Shown: positions 26,069 through 34,295 of the stretch, in pieces
Position numbering within the stretch: position 1 is the first letter of the stretch
Layout of the letters: each line of letters starts with the position of its first letter
From: a virus
Direction: 5' to 3' (one strand)
Virus record (IMG/VR): IMGVR_UViG_3300031227_000017
Span: 1-64,000 of that record
Length of the DNA: 64,000 nt
Program-made: the position numbers and the translations under genes
Notes under the pieces: model-generated
Database searches by the model: none
Seen by the model: the letters and a program-made list of their open reading frames with translations, nothing else
What the model was told of the DNA's origin: nothing

Positions 26069-26821
26069 TTACGCCAATTTACTGTTGAAGATGATCTTCC
26101 ACGCGGTCACGGCCGCATCCCGCACACGGCGGAAAAACCCATGATGCGTGAAAGATTGAATTAACGTATAAAGGGGCAACATGATCTCGATCCTGTCGTG
26201 CATCCCACGTAGATCCGTAGACGCCTCCTGCTGCAATTGCCGAAGCTGCTCATGCGCTTGAACCAAGGCCCGGTCGGCCTCCTCGTGCATCGCAGCAGCC
26301 CAGTCGGCATTCAGCTGCGCAGGGGGCGTGTCCTCTTCCTCTTCCGCCGGATGCCCGGATAGTTGCTTGGCCAGTCTGCGACCAGCTGCCACCATCTCAG
26401 CCATGTCGGGGGCTGCCGGTGACATGTGCCCATACATCGTGACGTCACGAAGGGCGACAAAGAAGCCACCCATCACCACCTCGCCAAGACGCTCGAAGAT
26501 CATGATGCGGACAGGATGTGGTAAATCCAGGAACCCAGACTTCGCAAATGCGTCCTCTGGGCAGTCAACCTCGCGATCACGGACAAACAGGCGATTGGCC
26601 TCGAACAGCGCAGTGACGCCCTTTGCGAGGTCCTCGTCAGTAACACCTTCCGCGGTCAGCCAGTCCTTGAAATAATCAGACCAGTTGACCATGTCCAAAC
26701 CGTGAAACACCTCACGAAGCATCGGTAAGTAGATATAAGCTATATCGCGCTGGGGCGCGTAGGGCATACCTCCTGGATCGCTTTTAGGGCGATACTGATG
26801 AATGGTTCTATGGGTCGTCAT
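26069..26821 (-). CDS. Unknown helical protein
   Basis: 250 residues from ATG 26821 (GGAGG seven bases upstream; the longer frame to 26932 is rejected). Mostly helical, with an acidic stretch (AEEEED near 170) and a helical, Gln/Glu-rich region near 190-215. No recognised domain. Confidence 0.65.
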   Translation of the reverse strand: MTTHRTIHQYRPKSDPGGMPYAPQRDIAYIYLPMLREVFHGLDMVNWSDYFKDWLTAEGVTDEDLAKGVTALFEANRLFVRDREVDCPEDAFAKSGFLDLPHPVRIMIFERLGEVVMGGFFVALRDVTMYGHMSPAAPDMAEMVAAGRRLAKQLSGHPAEEEEDTPPAQLNADWAAAMHEEADRALVQAHEQLRQLQQEASTDLRGMHDRIEIMLPLYTLIQSFTHHGFFRRVRDAAVTAWKIIFNSKLA

Positions 26822-26822
26822 A

Positions 26823-28211
26823 TTATTCCTCCGGGAAACCCAACATCTTGAAAGCGACAGCCTGAATGCCTGGAATCGGCCGCAGACTGTCAACATCGAT
26901 CGGGATAGCCAAATCCGCCACGAAGAACTCACGATCTCGCAGCATAAATCTTAACGCTGCCTGCCGATCCACCGTTCTGGAATTTAGCACATTGTTCGCG
27001 TCTGTTGCGTGCATGCCGGTATAGACAAATTCGTCACTGGCGATGTCGTGCTGGATCGCCAATATATGCCGCGTGGCATACAGCGAATCCATCGAACAGT
27101 AACGAGCGATCATAGGCATACGTGCAGCCACGAAATCATCCATCGTGACCAACGGCTTGTCCGTGGACCCGAAGGCCCCAACGTCACGATGCGTCACATG
27201 ATCGAAGTTATCCACGATCGGGCAATCCGCGATGGCGTACTTCTGATACACCACCTGCACGATCTTGGCACCAACTTTAACGACCACCGGCTTATGACTG
27301 TGATTGACCAGTCGGACAAACCACTCGCCGCGATAGTCGTCATCGATCACGCCAGCCAAGCGATGAACCTGCTTGATCGCACCCAGGCCGCCGCGGTCCC
27401 ACAACAAGCCAACATACCCCTCGGGGATAGCCTGCTTGATGCCGGTGCGAAACAAGAACGAGTCACCGGGCTTAATGGTGATCATCCCGTTCGCCCCTAG
27501 CAAGTCCCACCCTGCCAGCGTCTCGTCGTCCCAGTCGCCATCATACAGGTTGGTGCAACCGCCCACGCAGCAGATGTCGTGACCTGCCGCTCCATCGCTT
27601 CCACGCACGGGTACCTGACCGTTCGGGTGCGTCAGCACCGTCGGTACGGTAATGTTGTAAGCTGCACTCATGCTTCCTGGTTGCTGCTCCATCGGAGTCA
27701 CGGCCAGTATCTGCCGCTCCTCGTCAGTCGCATCGTCATAGGCCGCAAGTGCCGCGTCCCACCGTTCCAATACGGCAGGCGGCTGCGTGGCCCGGTTAGC
27801 TTCAGTGACATAGATCCCTGTCTCCAGGTACGCCCACACGATATTCTCGTCCACACCAACACGCAGCATCGCTTGCGCTGTCTGCTGCCGGCCTGCTGGT
27901 GCTGCCGCCGCTTCGGTTGCCGCAGTGACCTCCGAGATCGTGGCACCTGCTACGTAAGGACGCTCCCTCGGACGCAGGTTTGCCGGGCGGTGGTGCGTCC
28001 TGGGCTTGGTCTTGCTCAGACAGCACTTCTTGAACTTCACGCCGCTACCACATGGACATGGGTCATTACGTCCAACACGGCTGTGTCTGCGAGCCTGTGA
28101 TCCGATAACCTGCCCTGGCGGCAGTCGGGGGCCGGGGTTACCGGCCATTGCCGCCATCGTCGCCATTCTCATGACGTCGCGGCTGGTTCCTGGAGGGTTA
28201 CGGGGGTCCAT
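26823..28211 (-). CDS. dut: SEC-C zinc motif / dUTPase fusion protein
   Basis: 462 residues, three times a normal dUTPase. Residues 48-66 carry the SEC-C motif NDPCPCGSGxxxKxCC. The dUTPase core (about 200-365) has all five motifs: GSDGAAGHDI; GIKQAIPEGYVGLLWDRGGLG; GVIDDDYRGEW with the catalytic Asp; AKIVQVVYQ; and DVGAFGSTD with the aromatic lid residue. A roughly 100-residue C-terminal extension is unassigned. Role: dUTP to dUMP + PPi, keeping uracil out of DNA and feeding ThyX. The SEC-C motif suggests docking to another protein or nucleic acid. Confidence 0.88.
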   Translation of the reverse strand: MDPRNPPGTSRDVMRMATMAAMAGNPGPRLPPGQVIGSQARRHSRVGRNDPCPCGSGVKFKKCCLSKTKPRTHHRPANLRPRERPYVAGATISEVTAATEAAAAPAGRQQTAQAMLRVGVDENIVWAYLETGIYVTEANRATQPPAVLERWDAALAAYDDATDEERQILAVTPMEQQPGSMSAAYNITVPTVLTHPNGQVPVRGSDGAAGHDICCVGGCTNLYDGDWDDETLAGWDLLGANGMITIKPGDSFLFRTGIKQAIPEGYVGLLWDRGGLGAIKQVHRLAGVIDDDYRGEWFVRLVNHSHKPVVVKVGAKIVQVVYQKYAIADCPIVDNFDHVTHRDVGAFGSTDKPLVTMDDFVAARMPMIARYCSMDSLYATRHILAIQHDIASDEFVYTGMHATDANNVLNSRTVDRQAALRFMLRDREFFVADLAIPIDVDSLRPIPGIQAVAFKMLGFPEE

Positions 28212-28864
28212 GATATTTTCTTCTCCAAAAGGGTTTCAGCGAAATGGTGAAGTGAGCCGTACAACTGCGTATCAGACTCCAGCCCTGTGTCTTCGGGACT
28301 AATGGCCGCGAGCTGCATGCCCAACGACCGCCCGAACTCCAAGTTGTCAACCGTGTCAACGTGCCAGCTGTCTTTCATCTGCACGTTATAGACCGGTTGG
28401 ATCTCTTTGTACCACAAGCCCAGCTTCGGTTTCCGGCACTCGCAGCCAGCCTCCGGCTTGTGGAAGCAGACAGCTGACCATCCGGGGAAAGTCAACGGCC
28501 CAGCGACATCTGACCTACCATTATAAAAGTGATGCCAGAAATAACTCTCTCGCACCTTGGCCATCAATTCGTAATAGGCATCCTTCGTGAACAAGCCACG
28601 ACCGACGCCTGACTGGTTCGTGGCAATCACCACGACGTAACCTGCCCGTTGCAGCTCGTAAAGAGCCTCGGGCACACCGGGAAGCCATTCCCATTTATCG
28701 AATGACCCAACCTCGCCTCTGTCAGCGGTGTTGATCACTCCGTCGCGAGCCATCACGATAAGGCGTACGTAGGTATCAGGATCAAGTAGCTGGTTCCGCG
28801 TGCGGATCGAGCTGAATGACCCTTTCCCTCCCGTGGCCTGTTTTCTTCGCTTCTTGTTTCGCAT
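28169..28864 (-). CDS. GmhB-like HAD protein lacking the nucleophile
   Basis: 231 residues. Strongly like heptose-1,7-bisphosphate phosphatase (GmhB) and HisB-N: a DGVIN start motif, VVIATNQSGVGRG, the zinc loop CFHKPEAGCECRKPKLGL and a final DTVDNLEFG acidic motif. The first motif reads ARDGVIN (39-45) where GmhB has DRDGxIN: the nucleophilic Asp is Ala (codon GCT), the acid/base Asp41 stays. As it stands it should not hydrolyse phosphate by the usual route. It may be a binding protein or decoy, or use another mechanism. The N-terminus is basic and overlaps the 28782 gene. Confidence 0.82.
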   Translation of the reverse strand: MRNKKRRKQATGGKGSFSSIRTRNQLLDPDTYVRLIVMARDGVINTADRGEVGSFDKWEWLPGVPEALYELQRAGYVVVIATNQSGVGRGLFTKDAYYELMAKVRESYFWHHFYNGRSDVAGPLTFPGWSAVCFHKPEAGCECRKPKLGLWYKEIQPVYNVQMKDSWHVDTVDNLEFGRSLGMQLAAISPEDTGLESDTQLYGSLHHFAETLLEKKISWTPVTLQEPAATS

Positions 28865-29366
28865 AACGCTCCATCAATGTGTTTGCAATCTGAGATAGAT
28901 CAAATTTCGTAAGAACCGGTGGTTCTAGTTGTTCGCTCGTATGCTTCGGGTACGCATTATATATCACAGAGCTGGCGTCCACGCCTAGCGTGTCACACGT
29001 CGTGCGGCCGCCATGCTTTTCGTCTGGTGGCTCGTACCCTTCAGGCATCTCCACCCATTCGCCGCCGTCAATCAGCTCTTCTAGGCCCTGTAATTCATCA
29101 TGACTTAACGACTCACCATCTTCGTAACAATCATCCCACGACGCATAGTAACGTGGCGCGTAGTGAAAGTAAGTCACGCGATGGAATGAGGCTTCTTCAA
29201 TAACCGCAAATGCTTCGGTAAGGCCAATCAGCTTCAGGAGCCACAACGTGTATTCTAACGTCATCGGTATGACAGTGTACGTGAAACCATCCAAATCACC
29301 TGACCCGCTCGTGTAGCCCACAATGTGCATCACTGGCTGGTCAGTTTTCTTCTTGTCCTCCGTCAT
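28782..29366 (-). CDS. Unknown protein with C-terminal RVIQLD tag
   Basis: 194 residues; AAGG upstream of ATG 29366. The body (5-165) looks like a folded alpha/beta protein with an acidic loop. It ends GRERVIQLDPHAEPAT, one of the clearest copies of the shared tag, joined by a Lys/Arg-rich linker. The last 27 codons overlap the GmhB-like gene. Function unknown. Confidence 0.7.
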   Translation of the reverse strand: MTEDKKKTDQPVMHIVGYTSGSGDLDGFTYTVIPMTLEYTLWLLKLIGLTEAFAVIEEASFHRVTYFHYAPRYYASWDDCYEDGESLSHDELQGLEELIDGGEWVEMPEGYEPPDEKHGGRTTCDTLGVDASSVIYNAYPKHTSEQLEPPVLTKFDLSQIANTLMERYAKQEAKKTGHGRERVIQLDPHAEPAT

Positions 29367-29951
29367 TTAATCACCTTCGTCGCATTCCTCCCTGTTGACG
29401 TACTCCACTCGAAACGTGCCCAGTTCGTTCGGTTCGTCGACCATCGACGCCCGCAACATGTCTGCGACCATATCACTGAGCCCGCGGCGTCTGGCGTTCG
29501 CCTCCATCTCTGGAGCCGATGACATTTCGACCGACCACCATATCGCCACGTCGTGGATGCCCCAGAACGAGAGCGGTACACGGGTGAAGCCTCCGATAAA
29601 GCGGAAGCCCATCTCCGTGATAGCCCACATCCCAGAACGATTTAACGGATTATTCGGATTCTCAGAAAACTGCCGAATGAATCCATAGTGCCTCAGCACG
29701 TTAAGCATCTTGTTGTAAGCCTGCCCGTCAGGTGCGAAGTCGCGGCAATGCACCTCGACCCCGACACCAGCAGCGGCCAGTCGTCGCAAGATGGCAAAAT
29801 GCCCGCTGACCAGCTTGTATCGCTTGACGCGATTATGAGCATGGCACACCGGACATACGCAGCCATCGCCACCCACCCGCTCACTCTCCACAAAAGCGCA
29901 GAGCGTCGGGTAAGTGGTTTCATCAGTCGGAATCATGCGGGATGCTGGCAT
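29367..29951 (-). CDS. Zinc-ribbon/winged-helix-like protein
   Basis: 194 residues from ATG 29951, immediately after the ThyX stop. CVCPVCHAHNRVKRYKL near 30-45 suggests a small zinc site. The following segment (GHFAILRRLAAAG...YGFI) has helix-turn-helix-like spacing. It may be a DNA-binding regulator, at low certainty. TAATG-like junction with the next gene. Confidence 0.6.
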   Translation of the reverse strand: MPASRMIPTDETTYPTLCAFVESERVGGDGCVCPVCHAHNRVKRYKLVSGHFAILRRLAAAGVGVEVHCRDFAPDGQAYNKMLNVLRHYGFIRQFSENPNNPLNRSGMWAITEMGFRFIGGFTRVPLSFWGIHDVAIWWSVEMSSAPEMEANARRRGLSDMVADMLRASMVDEPNELGTFRVEYVNREECDEGD

Positions 29952-29952
29952 G

Positions 29953-30894
29953 TTACACTTTCTGGTACTTAGGAACCCAGAAGCCGTTCTCGTCTTCCTC
30001 GAAGTCACCGAAGATCATTGGCTCTTTCTCGGCCATGATCTTGATAACGCGAGAGAAGACGTGCAGGATCTCTTCCTCGGCCGACTCTGAAGTTCGCATG
30101 GCGATGACGTGACGTAACGCACGGAGGTTGCCGGTCCAGACGCCGCCAGTGGCGACACCCATCGGGACGATACGCCGCATCATGGACGTGATCTGCTTCT
30201 TCCCGTGGAACTTCGAGTCCGGGGCAAGCTCTGCGGCCCAGAGGTCCATCAACAACGTATAATTTGCTTCAGTCTGCGCAAACGCTCGACTAAAGATCTC
30301 CCGTGAAAGCTGTTTTCGCTGGTCAAGTGTCAGCGACTCGACAGCGGGCGGCGAGTGAAATACAGAATCGGCCTCCGCATCCGCCTCACTCATACCTTTA
30401 CGTGCCAGCCCGAACTGTGAGGAAACACAGGTCACCTCTTCGCTAGTGTAGACGTCCTCGCCCTTCAGCGAGTCCGGCACCCAGTACGGGATGTCGTCGA
30501 AGCGGATGTACCGCATGGAACCCTCGGAGATCGCCCAGCCGGCCCGGTGGCGGTTCATCTCGCCCGTGAAGACACGGGAGACGTTCTCGAAGCTGAACGT
30601 GTAGACGGCATGCTCCAGGACCGACCCGTGACCGCTGGCCAGGATGTTGTCCAGGTACGCAAGGTAATCCTTACGCACACGCGTAATGTTGGGGTTCAGT
30701 TTGGAATTCACCTCGAAAGCCTTGTAGCATCGCTTGGCCGCTAAGGCGATCAGCAATGCAGGGTTGGTCACTGCCCCGTCTTCGGGCATGTTGTGATCTT
30801 CGACTCCGATGAAGTCAAGCCACTTCTTCACTTCGTCCTTGTCTACTTCGCTTCTGGCGATGTTGAATACGCCAATTTCTACTGGTCCCGGCAT
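29953..30894 (-). CDS. thyX: FAD-dependent thymidylate synthase ThyX
   Basis: 313 residues from ATG 30894, preceded by AGAGGAAACA. The ThyX signature is present as NRHRAGWAISEGSMRY, with SGHGSVLEHAVYTF before it and NLRALRHVIAMR near the end. ThyX makes dTMP from dUMP using methylene-tetrahydrofolate, FAD and NAD(P)H. Longer than the usual 220-250 residues, with an N-terminal extension and an insertion after RY. Works with the dUTPase domain and tmk. Confidence 0.95.
   Translation of the reverse strand: MPGPVEIGVFNIARSEVDKDEVKKWLDFIGVEDHNMPEDGAVTNPALLIALAAKRCYKAFEVNSKLNPNITRVRKDYLAYLDNILASGHGSVLEHAVYTFSFENVSRVFTGEMNRHRAGWAISEGSMRYIRFDDIPYWVPDSLKGEDVYTSEEVTCVSSQFGLARKGMSEADAEADSVFHSPPAVESLTLDQRKQLSREIFSRAFAQTEANYTLLMDLWAAELAPDSKFHGKKQITSMMRRIVPMGVATGGVWTGNLRALRHVIAMRTSESAEEEILHVFSRVIKIMAEKEPMIFGDFEEDENGFWVPKYQKV
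29964..29978 (+). repeat. Dispersed 15-bp motif, copy 4 (diverged)
   Basis: GGTACTTAGGAACCC, two mismatches to the consensus, in the last codons of thyX (VPKYQ on the minus strand). Confidence 0.65.
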
Positions 30895-30905
30895 TGTTTC
30901 CTCTG

Positions 30906-31508
30906 CTATCTCCGATTCCTCTGGCGGCAGTACCGCTCTTGCCAGCAGGCCCGCGCATCGGACCACCGGCGGAATCGACGTTTGAGTTTATCCATTTCCT
31001 TAACATCATCACCCGAGTAACCGCCCCAGATGTCGAACCACGCGTATGAGAAATGACTACCCTTGGGTATCTCCCACTCGTGTATGTCTGACTGGATGAT
31101 CTCCAATCTCGGGTCAATCAGGTGCGGGCTGACGAGCTTAATCACGTCGGGTGAGATCTCCACGACCGTAACACGCTCAACAGCCTTTTCCATCAGCACC
31201 CCGCGAGCCACGACCCCAAGGCCTAGACCCGCGATAAGCACATGCCCACCTTCTTTACTGCAATGCCGTATCGGGGCACTGTTCGTCTCGATCTCTTCAG
31301 CCGTGTCAGACATGATGATCTCTTTGCCGTACATCAGCCGCGTGTAGTTGCCGGCCGGTACGAAACCAAAGCCCTTCATGGCAGCCCGTAGCTTCGTCCT
31401 ATCCGACTCCTCCTCCGATACCGAAAACTTCTCGATCGTCCAATCGCCCGACTTCCCCTCAGGGATATGCGGGACTTGATACTTCAACCACCAAGGGTCG
31501 CTGCTCAA
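30906..31508 (-). CDS. SAM-dependent methyltransferase-like (spermidine synthase-like fold)
   Basis: 200 residues. TTG start with AAGGAG six bases upstream, the stop of the gene before overlapping (TTGA). Motif I HVLIAGLGLGVVARGVL and acidic VVEISPD (adenosine binding), then IIQSDIHEW and FDIWGG, as in class I methyltransferases of the spermidine-synthase type. Short: the fold's last strands may be missing, replaced by a basic C-terminus. Substrate unknown. Confidence 0.7.
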   Translation of the reverse strand: MSSDPWWLKYQVPHIPEGKSGDWTIEKFSVSEEESDRTKLRAAMKGFGFVPAGNYTRLMYGKEIIMSDTAEEIETNSAPIRHCSKEGGHVLIAGLGLGVVARGVLMEKAVERVTVVEISPDVIKLVSPHLIDPRLEIIQSDIHEWEIPKGSHFSYAWFDIWGGYSGDDVKEMDKLKRRFRRWSDARACWQERYCRQRNRR

Positions 31509-32362
31509 GTTTCTCTCCTTAATCGCTGTCGCTGCGCACAGGCTATGCAGGCCGTCGTTGGCTCTTCCGGGTCAAACAAGACCTCGGACTCTCCGCAGAC
31601 GAGGCATGGCCCCTTCTCGTAAGTATGCTGGTGTGTTGCCGCACGGCAGGCCGCAACGCCGACAGCGCACTTGTGGCATTCATGCAACCACCCATGCGGG
31701 CAATACTCGCCAACGCGTAGTCGCAAACGTAACACGTGCTTGCGATTCCACGCAATCATTGAAGTCGAGCATTTCACCTCATGAAACTCAGGAGATCCGT
31801 GGCTCTTAGCCGCCTCAATGCGACCATAGAACCGCAAGCCTAGTAATTGCATCGCGTGGCTGAAGGGGAACTTCCCATACGATCTGGAAAATCCCACCTG
31901 TCTCGCCACGAACCTTATCACGTTAGGCCGCCAGAACACCCGTACCTTCAAAGGGCAAGATGACCCAGCCAACACGCGTATCGTGAACTCAGTTCCCGTC
32001 TTATGGTATTTGTTCTTCGTGAACACGCCACGAAGTACCTCAAGCGGCACCCACTCGTCACGCTGTTGTGACGCCCAAGGGAGCACCGAATGACCAGCAC
32101 GCAATCTCGCTATGTTACCCGATAGCCGCCAAGCCAATCTGTAGGCCTCGACATCGCTTAACGGATAACCCGCGAGGTACCGTACCGATTCGTACACTGC
32201 GTCATATCCAGCACCACTCGGCAAGCGCCGCTGAAGTGCTCGTGCTAACGCATCTACACGTGGTCCCTCCAGCGTCTCGCCGACAAACTGATCAAGCACG
32301 GTGCTCATTAAAACCTCGCGACGCCTGAACACGTCTGACAGGTTATACCGTGTATTTGCCAT
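31505..32362 (-). CDS. Unknown protein with C-terminal zinc ribbon
   Basis: 285 residues. Helical N-terminal 100, a basic beta-rich middle, and a Cys-rich end: HECHKCAVGVAAC, then CLVCGESEVLF and CIACAQRQR, four Cys pairs or singles fit for one or two zinc sites. Start overlaps the histone-like gene (TGATG). Possibly nucleic-acid binding; family unknown. Confidence 0.65.
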   Translation of the reverse strand: MANTRYNLSDVFRRREVLMSTVLDQFVGETLEGPRVDALARALQRRLPSGAGYDAVYESVRYLAGYPLSDVEAYRLAWRLSGNIARLRAGHSVLPWASQQRDEWVPLEVLRGVFTKNKYHKTGTEFTIRVLAGSSCPLKVRVFWRPNVIRFVARQVGFSRSYGKFPFSHAMQLLGLRFYGRIEAAKSHGSPEFHEVKCSTSMIAWNRKHVLRLRLRVGEYCPHGWLHECHKCAVGVAACRAATHQHTYEKGPCLVCGESEVLFDPEEPTTACIACAQRQRLRRET

Positions 32363-32508
32363 CAGCGTGTCTTCAACCCCAGGGGTCCAGCGTGCAGTGA
32401 GACGGCGTTATCCTTCTTGGGTTTTACCACCGCCGTTTTCTTCTTTGCAGCCTTCTTCTTGGCCGTCTTCTTGACCGCCTTCTTCTTTGCTGCCTTCTTT
32501 TTGGCCAT
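32362..32508 (-). CDS. 48-residue Lys/Ala-rich histone H1-like peptide
   Basis: A very short gene: ATG 32508, strong AGGAGG upstream, 48 codons, TGA overlapping the next ATG (TGATG). The first 30 residues are AAKKK/AVKKT repeats (17 Lys), as in histone H1 tails, bacterial HC1/AlgP-type proteins and mycobacterial HupB tails; the last 18 are unrelated. It should bind DNA or RNA by charge, perhaps condensing phage DNA. The zinc-ribbon gene at 32408 is read over the same DNA in another frame. Confidence 0.75.
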   Translation of the reverse strand: MAKKKAAKKKAVKKTAKKKAAKKKTAVVKPKKDNAVSLHAGPLGLKTR

Positions 32509-32611
32509 CAACAGCCTCCTCCGCAATACGAAATTCACCAGCGCCGCACGCCGAGCAGTAGCCTAAGACATTCCGCTCGACGTCGCACCGGTTACAAAGA
32601 TAAATACTCAT
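32408..32611 (-). CDS. Small zinc ribbon with acidic Gly/Glu tail
   Basis: 67 residues; AGGGA upstream of ATG 32611. Residues 6-22 hold two CxxC pairs (CNRC, CSAC), a compact zinc ribbon. The remaining 40 residues (Glu/Gly/Lys-rich) are an alternative-frame reading of the histone-like gene. The ribbon is probably real; the tail may be a by-product of the overlap. Confidence 0.6.
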   Translation of the reverse strand: MSIYLCNRCDVERNVLGYCSACGAGEFRIAEEAVDGQKEGSKEEGGQEDGQEEGCKEENGGGKTQEG

Positions 32612-32625
32612 TACGTCCCTGCCAT

Positions 32626-33039
32626 TTACGGAATCGGTGTGGTGGTCACAGGCTGCGACGGCGGCGGACTCACGGGCGGCTGCGGCGCAGCAGGAGGCAC
32701 GGCCGGCAACCCGTCCACTGCTGCCAGCGCCTGATTACAGTGCTCTGCCGCGATGCCTGCGGTTGCGTGAATCTCGTGCCACGTACACGCGATCTGCTGT
32801 CCGAGAAAGTTCACACCCTGTGATACCCGCTCCAGCAATTGTGCTTCCTCGAACATCGGAACCGGGATAGTCGTGCCGTCCTCGAACAGCATCTGAAATC
32901 CGATGCCGCTGACATCCACGTCCTGCCCAGACGTCAACTGCTCGTGCAGCGCGCGGGCGTGTTCGTACGCTGTGGACTGCTTCGCCGCAGTCTCCAACAG
33001 TGCCACGATCTTGAATCGACAATCATTCAATTGGCTCAT
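32626..33039 (-). CDS. Unknown helical protein with Pro-rich tail
   Basis: 137 residues from ATG 33039 (AAGGAG upstream; the longer frame to 33102 overlaps the previous gene). Residues 1-100 are mostly helical with a short beta hairpin; the last 30 are Pro/Ala/Thr-rich. No recognised motif. Confidence 0.65.
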   Translation of the reverse strand: MSQLNDCRFKIVALLETAAKQSTAYEHARALHEQLTSGQDVDVSGIGFQMLFEDGTTIPVPMFEEAQLLERVSQGVNFLGQQIACTWHEIHATAGIAAEHCNQALAAVDGLPAVPPAAPQPPVSPPPSQPVTTTPIP

Positions 33040-33056
33040 TTGTCTGATACTCCTTG

Positions 33057-33473
33057 TTATTGTTTCCGTAATAAAACAGCGAAACCGACGTAATACTGCC
33101 ACAGCCGTTCTTGCTGCGCTTCGTCAAATACATCATTGACGGGATAACCTGTTGCAATGTGCAACCGCTCAACGCGGCGATCCAAGCTACCGAAACACCC
33201 GCACGCCAGCTGGAGCATAAAGCCCAGGGCTAGGTCAGGTTGACACGGCAACAGATACGGGACCAGCGGCACAAACACCCGCGAGTCCCGTTTGGATATT
33301 CGCCAGTCAGGCGGCTCCGTAAATGAAATAGCCCCGTGCGGCACGTACCAATCCTCCCCCGCCTTCCGTTCGACGGTGTCGTACGGTACGAACGCTAGAC
33401 CGGGGCTCGTCTTACGCGAGTGGTGAAATAGTTCGCTCGCAGCTAGATCTACTCTGTTATAGGTAAGTTCCAT
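33057..33473 (-). CDS. Unknown small protein
   Basis: 138 residues from ATG 33473, coupled to the GT gene by a nearby TGA (TGATG). Mixed alpha/beta with a Cys-containing hydrophobic segment (LQLACGCFG). Family unknown. Confidence 0.65.
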   Translation of the reverse strand: MELTYNRVDLAASELFHHSRKTSPGLAFVPYDTVERKAGEDWYVPHGAISFTEPPDWRISKRDSRVFVPLVPYLLPCQPDLALGFMLQLACGCFGSLDRRVERLHIATGYPVNDVFDEAQQERLWQYYVGFAVLLRKQ

Positions 33474-33477
33474 CAGC

Positions 33478-34284
33478 TCACAATTCAACAATGCGTCGCG
33501 GCGGCATTACCGGCGGCGACTGGATAATAGCTGGCGTGCCAGTAGCTTCATGCAACGTGGCCGCTACGCCCGGATCAAAATCAGCGCCGCACGGGGGCTG
33601 ATCAAATCCACGGCGCGTGGCTGCCCCTTCTCGCCCTAGTGTGTCCGCGTTGACCCGCACACCTGTCTTGAAATTGCAGACCCTCGCGTCCTGCTGTCGC
33701 ATCATCTCACCAAGCATGGTATCTCCACCTCGGTGATCCAGTGCCTTCCACGGATAACTCCAGCGATACAACCACTCGGTGCGGATGGTCCACCAGCCGC
33801 CTGTGATAAACTTGATACGACCAAGGTTGACCGGCTGGCCGTTATACCACGGCTGGGCTTGCACCCACTCACGCTGCTGCCCCTGCCAGTCGATCGTGTA
33901 GACCGAGCCGAGCATGTCCGCGTTGACCATAGACTGCTCCACAAGGTGCAGCCAATAGTCCTTACCCGGTGCGCTGAGCTCATAACCGGTCAGGTACGAG
34001 TCATCATCAAACCACATGAAATACGGCGTCTCGACCGGCTTGATACCGTGGACCATCTGCCGCATCATCGGATACTTATGGATGTTCTCGCTGGATTCCC
34101 AGATGCAGTCATCCGGCACCCACGATTTCACCCAATCGGCTACGTCATCAGATACCTGATTGAGCCCTACCCGAAGATTCAAATGATCCTTGTCGACCGT
34201 GCTAGCAATCGACGTCAGGCACCGCTCCGCAAGTCTGGGGTTATCACCGTAAAGCAGCACCCCGATAGTGAATTTGTCCTGCAT
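33478..34284 (-). CDS. Glycosyltransferase (GT-A, GT2-like) with C-terminal RRIVEL tag
   Basis: 268 residues from ATG 34284 (AGGAG eight bases upstream). The opening KFTIGVLLYGDNPRLAERCLTSI is a GT-A nucleotide-binding start. MWFDDDSYL supplies the acidic metal site, and ITGGWWTIRTEWL matches the acceptor-side region. It ends PPRRIVEL, a truncated form of the shared tag, after a Pro-rich linker. A glycosyltransferase carrying the tag suggests delivery to a particular site or complex. Confidence 0.8.
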   Translation of the reverse strand: MQDKFTIGVLLYGDNPRLAERCLTSIASTVDKDHLNLRVGLNQVSDDVADWVKSWVPDDCIWESSENIHKYPMMRQMVHGIKPVETPYFMWFDDDSYLTGYELSAPGKDYWLHLVEQSMVNADMLGSVYTIDWQGQQREWVQAQPWYNGQPVNLGRIKFITGGWWTIRTEWLYRWSYPWKALDHRGGDTMLGEMMRQQDARVCNFKTGVRVNADTLGREGAATRRGFDQPPCGADFDPGVAATLHEATGTPAIIQSPPVMPPRRIVEL

Positions 34285-34295
34285 AGAAGGCACTC

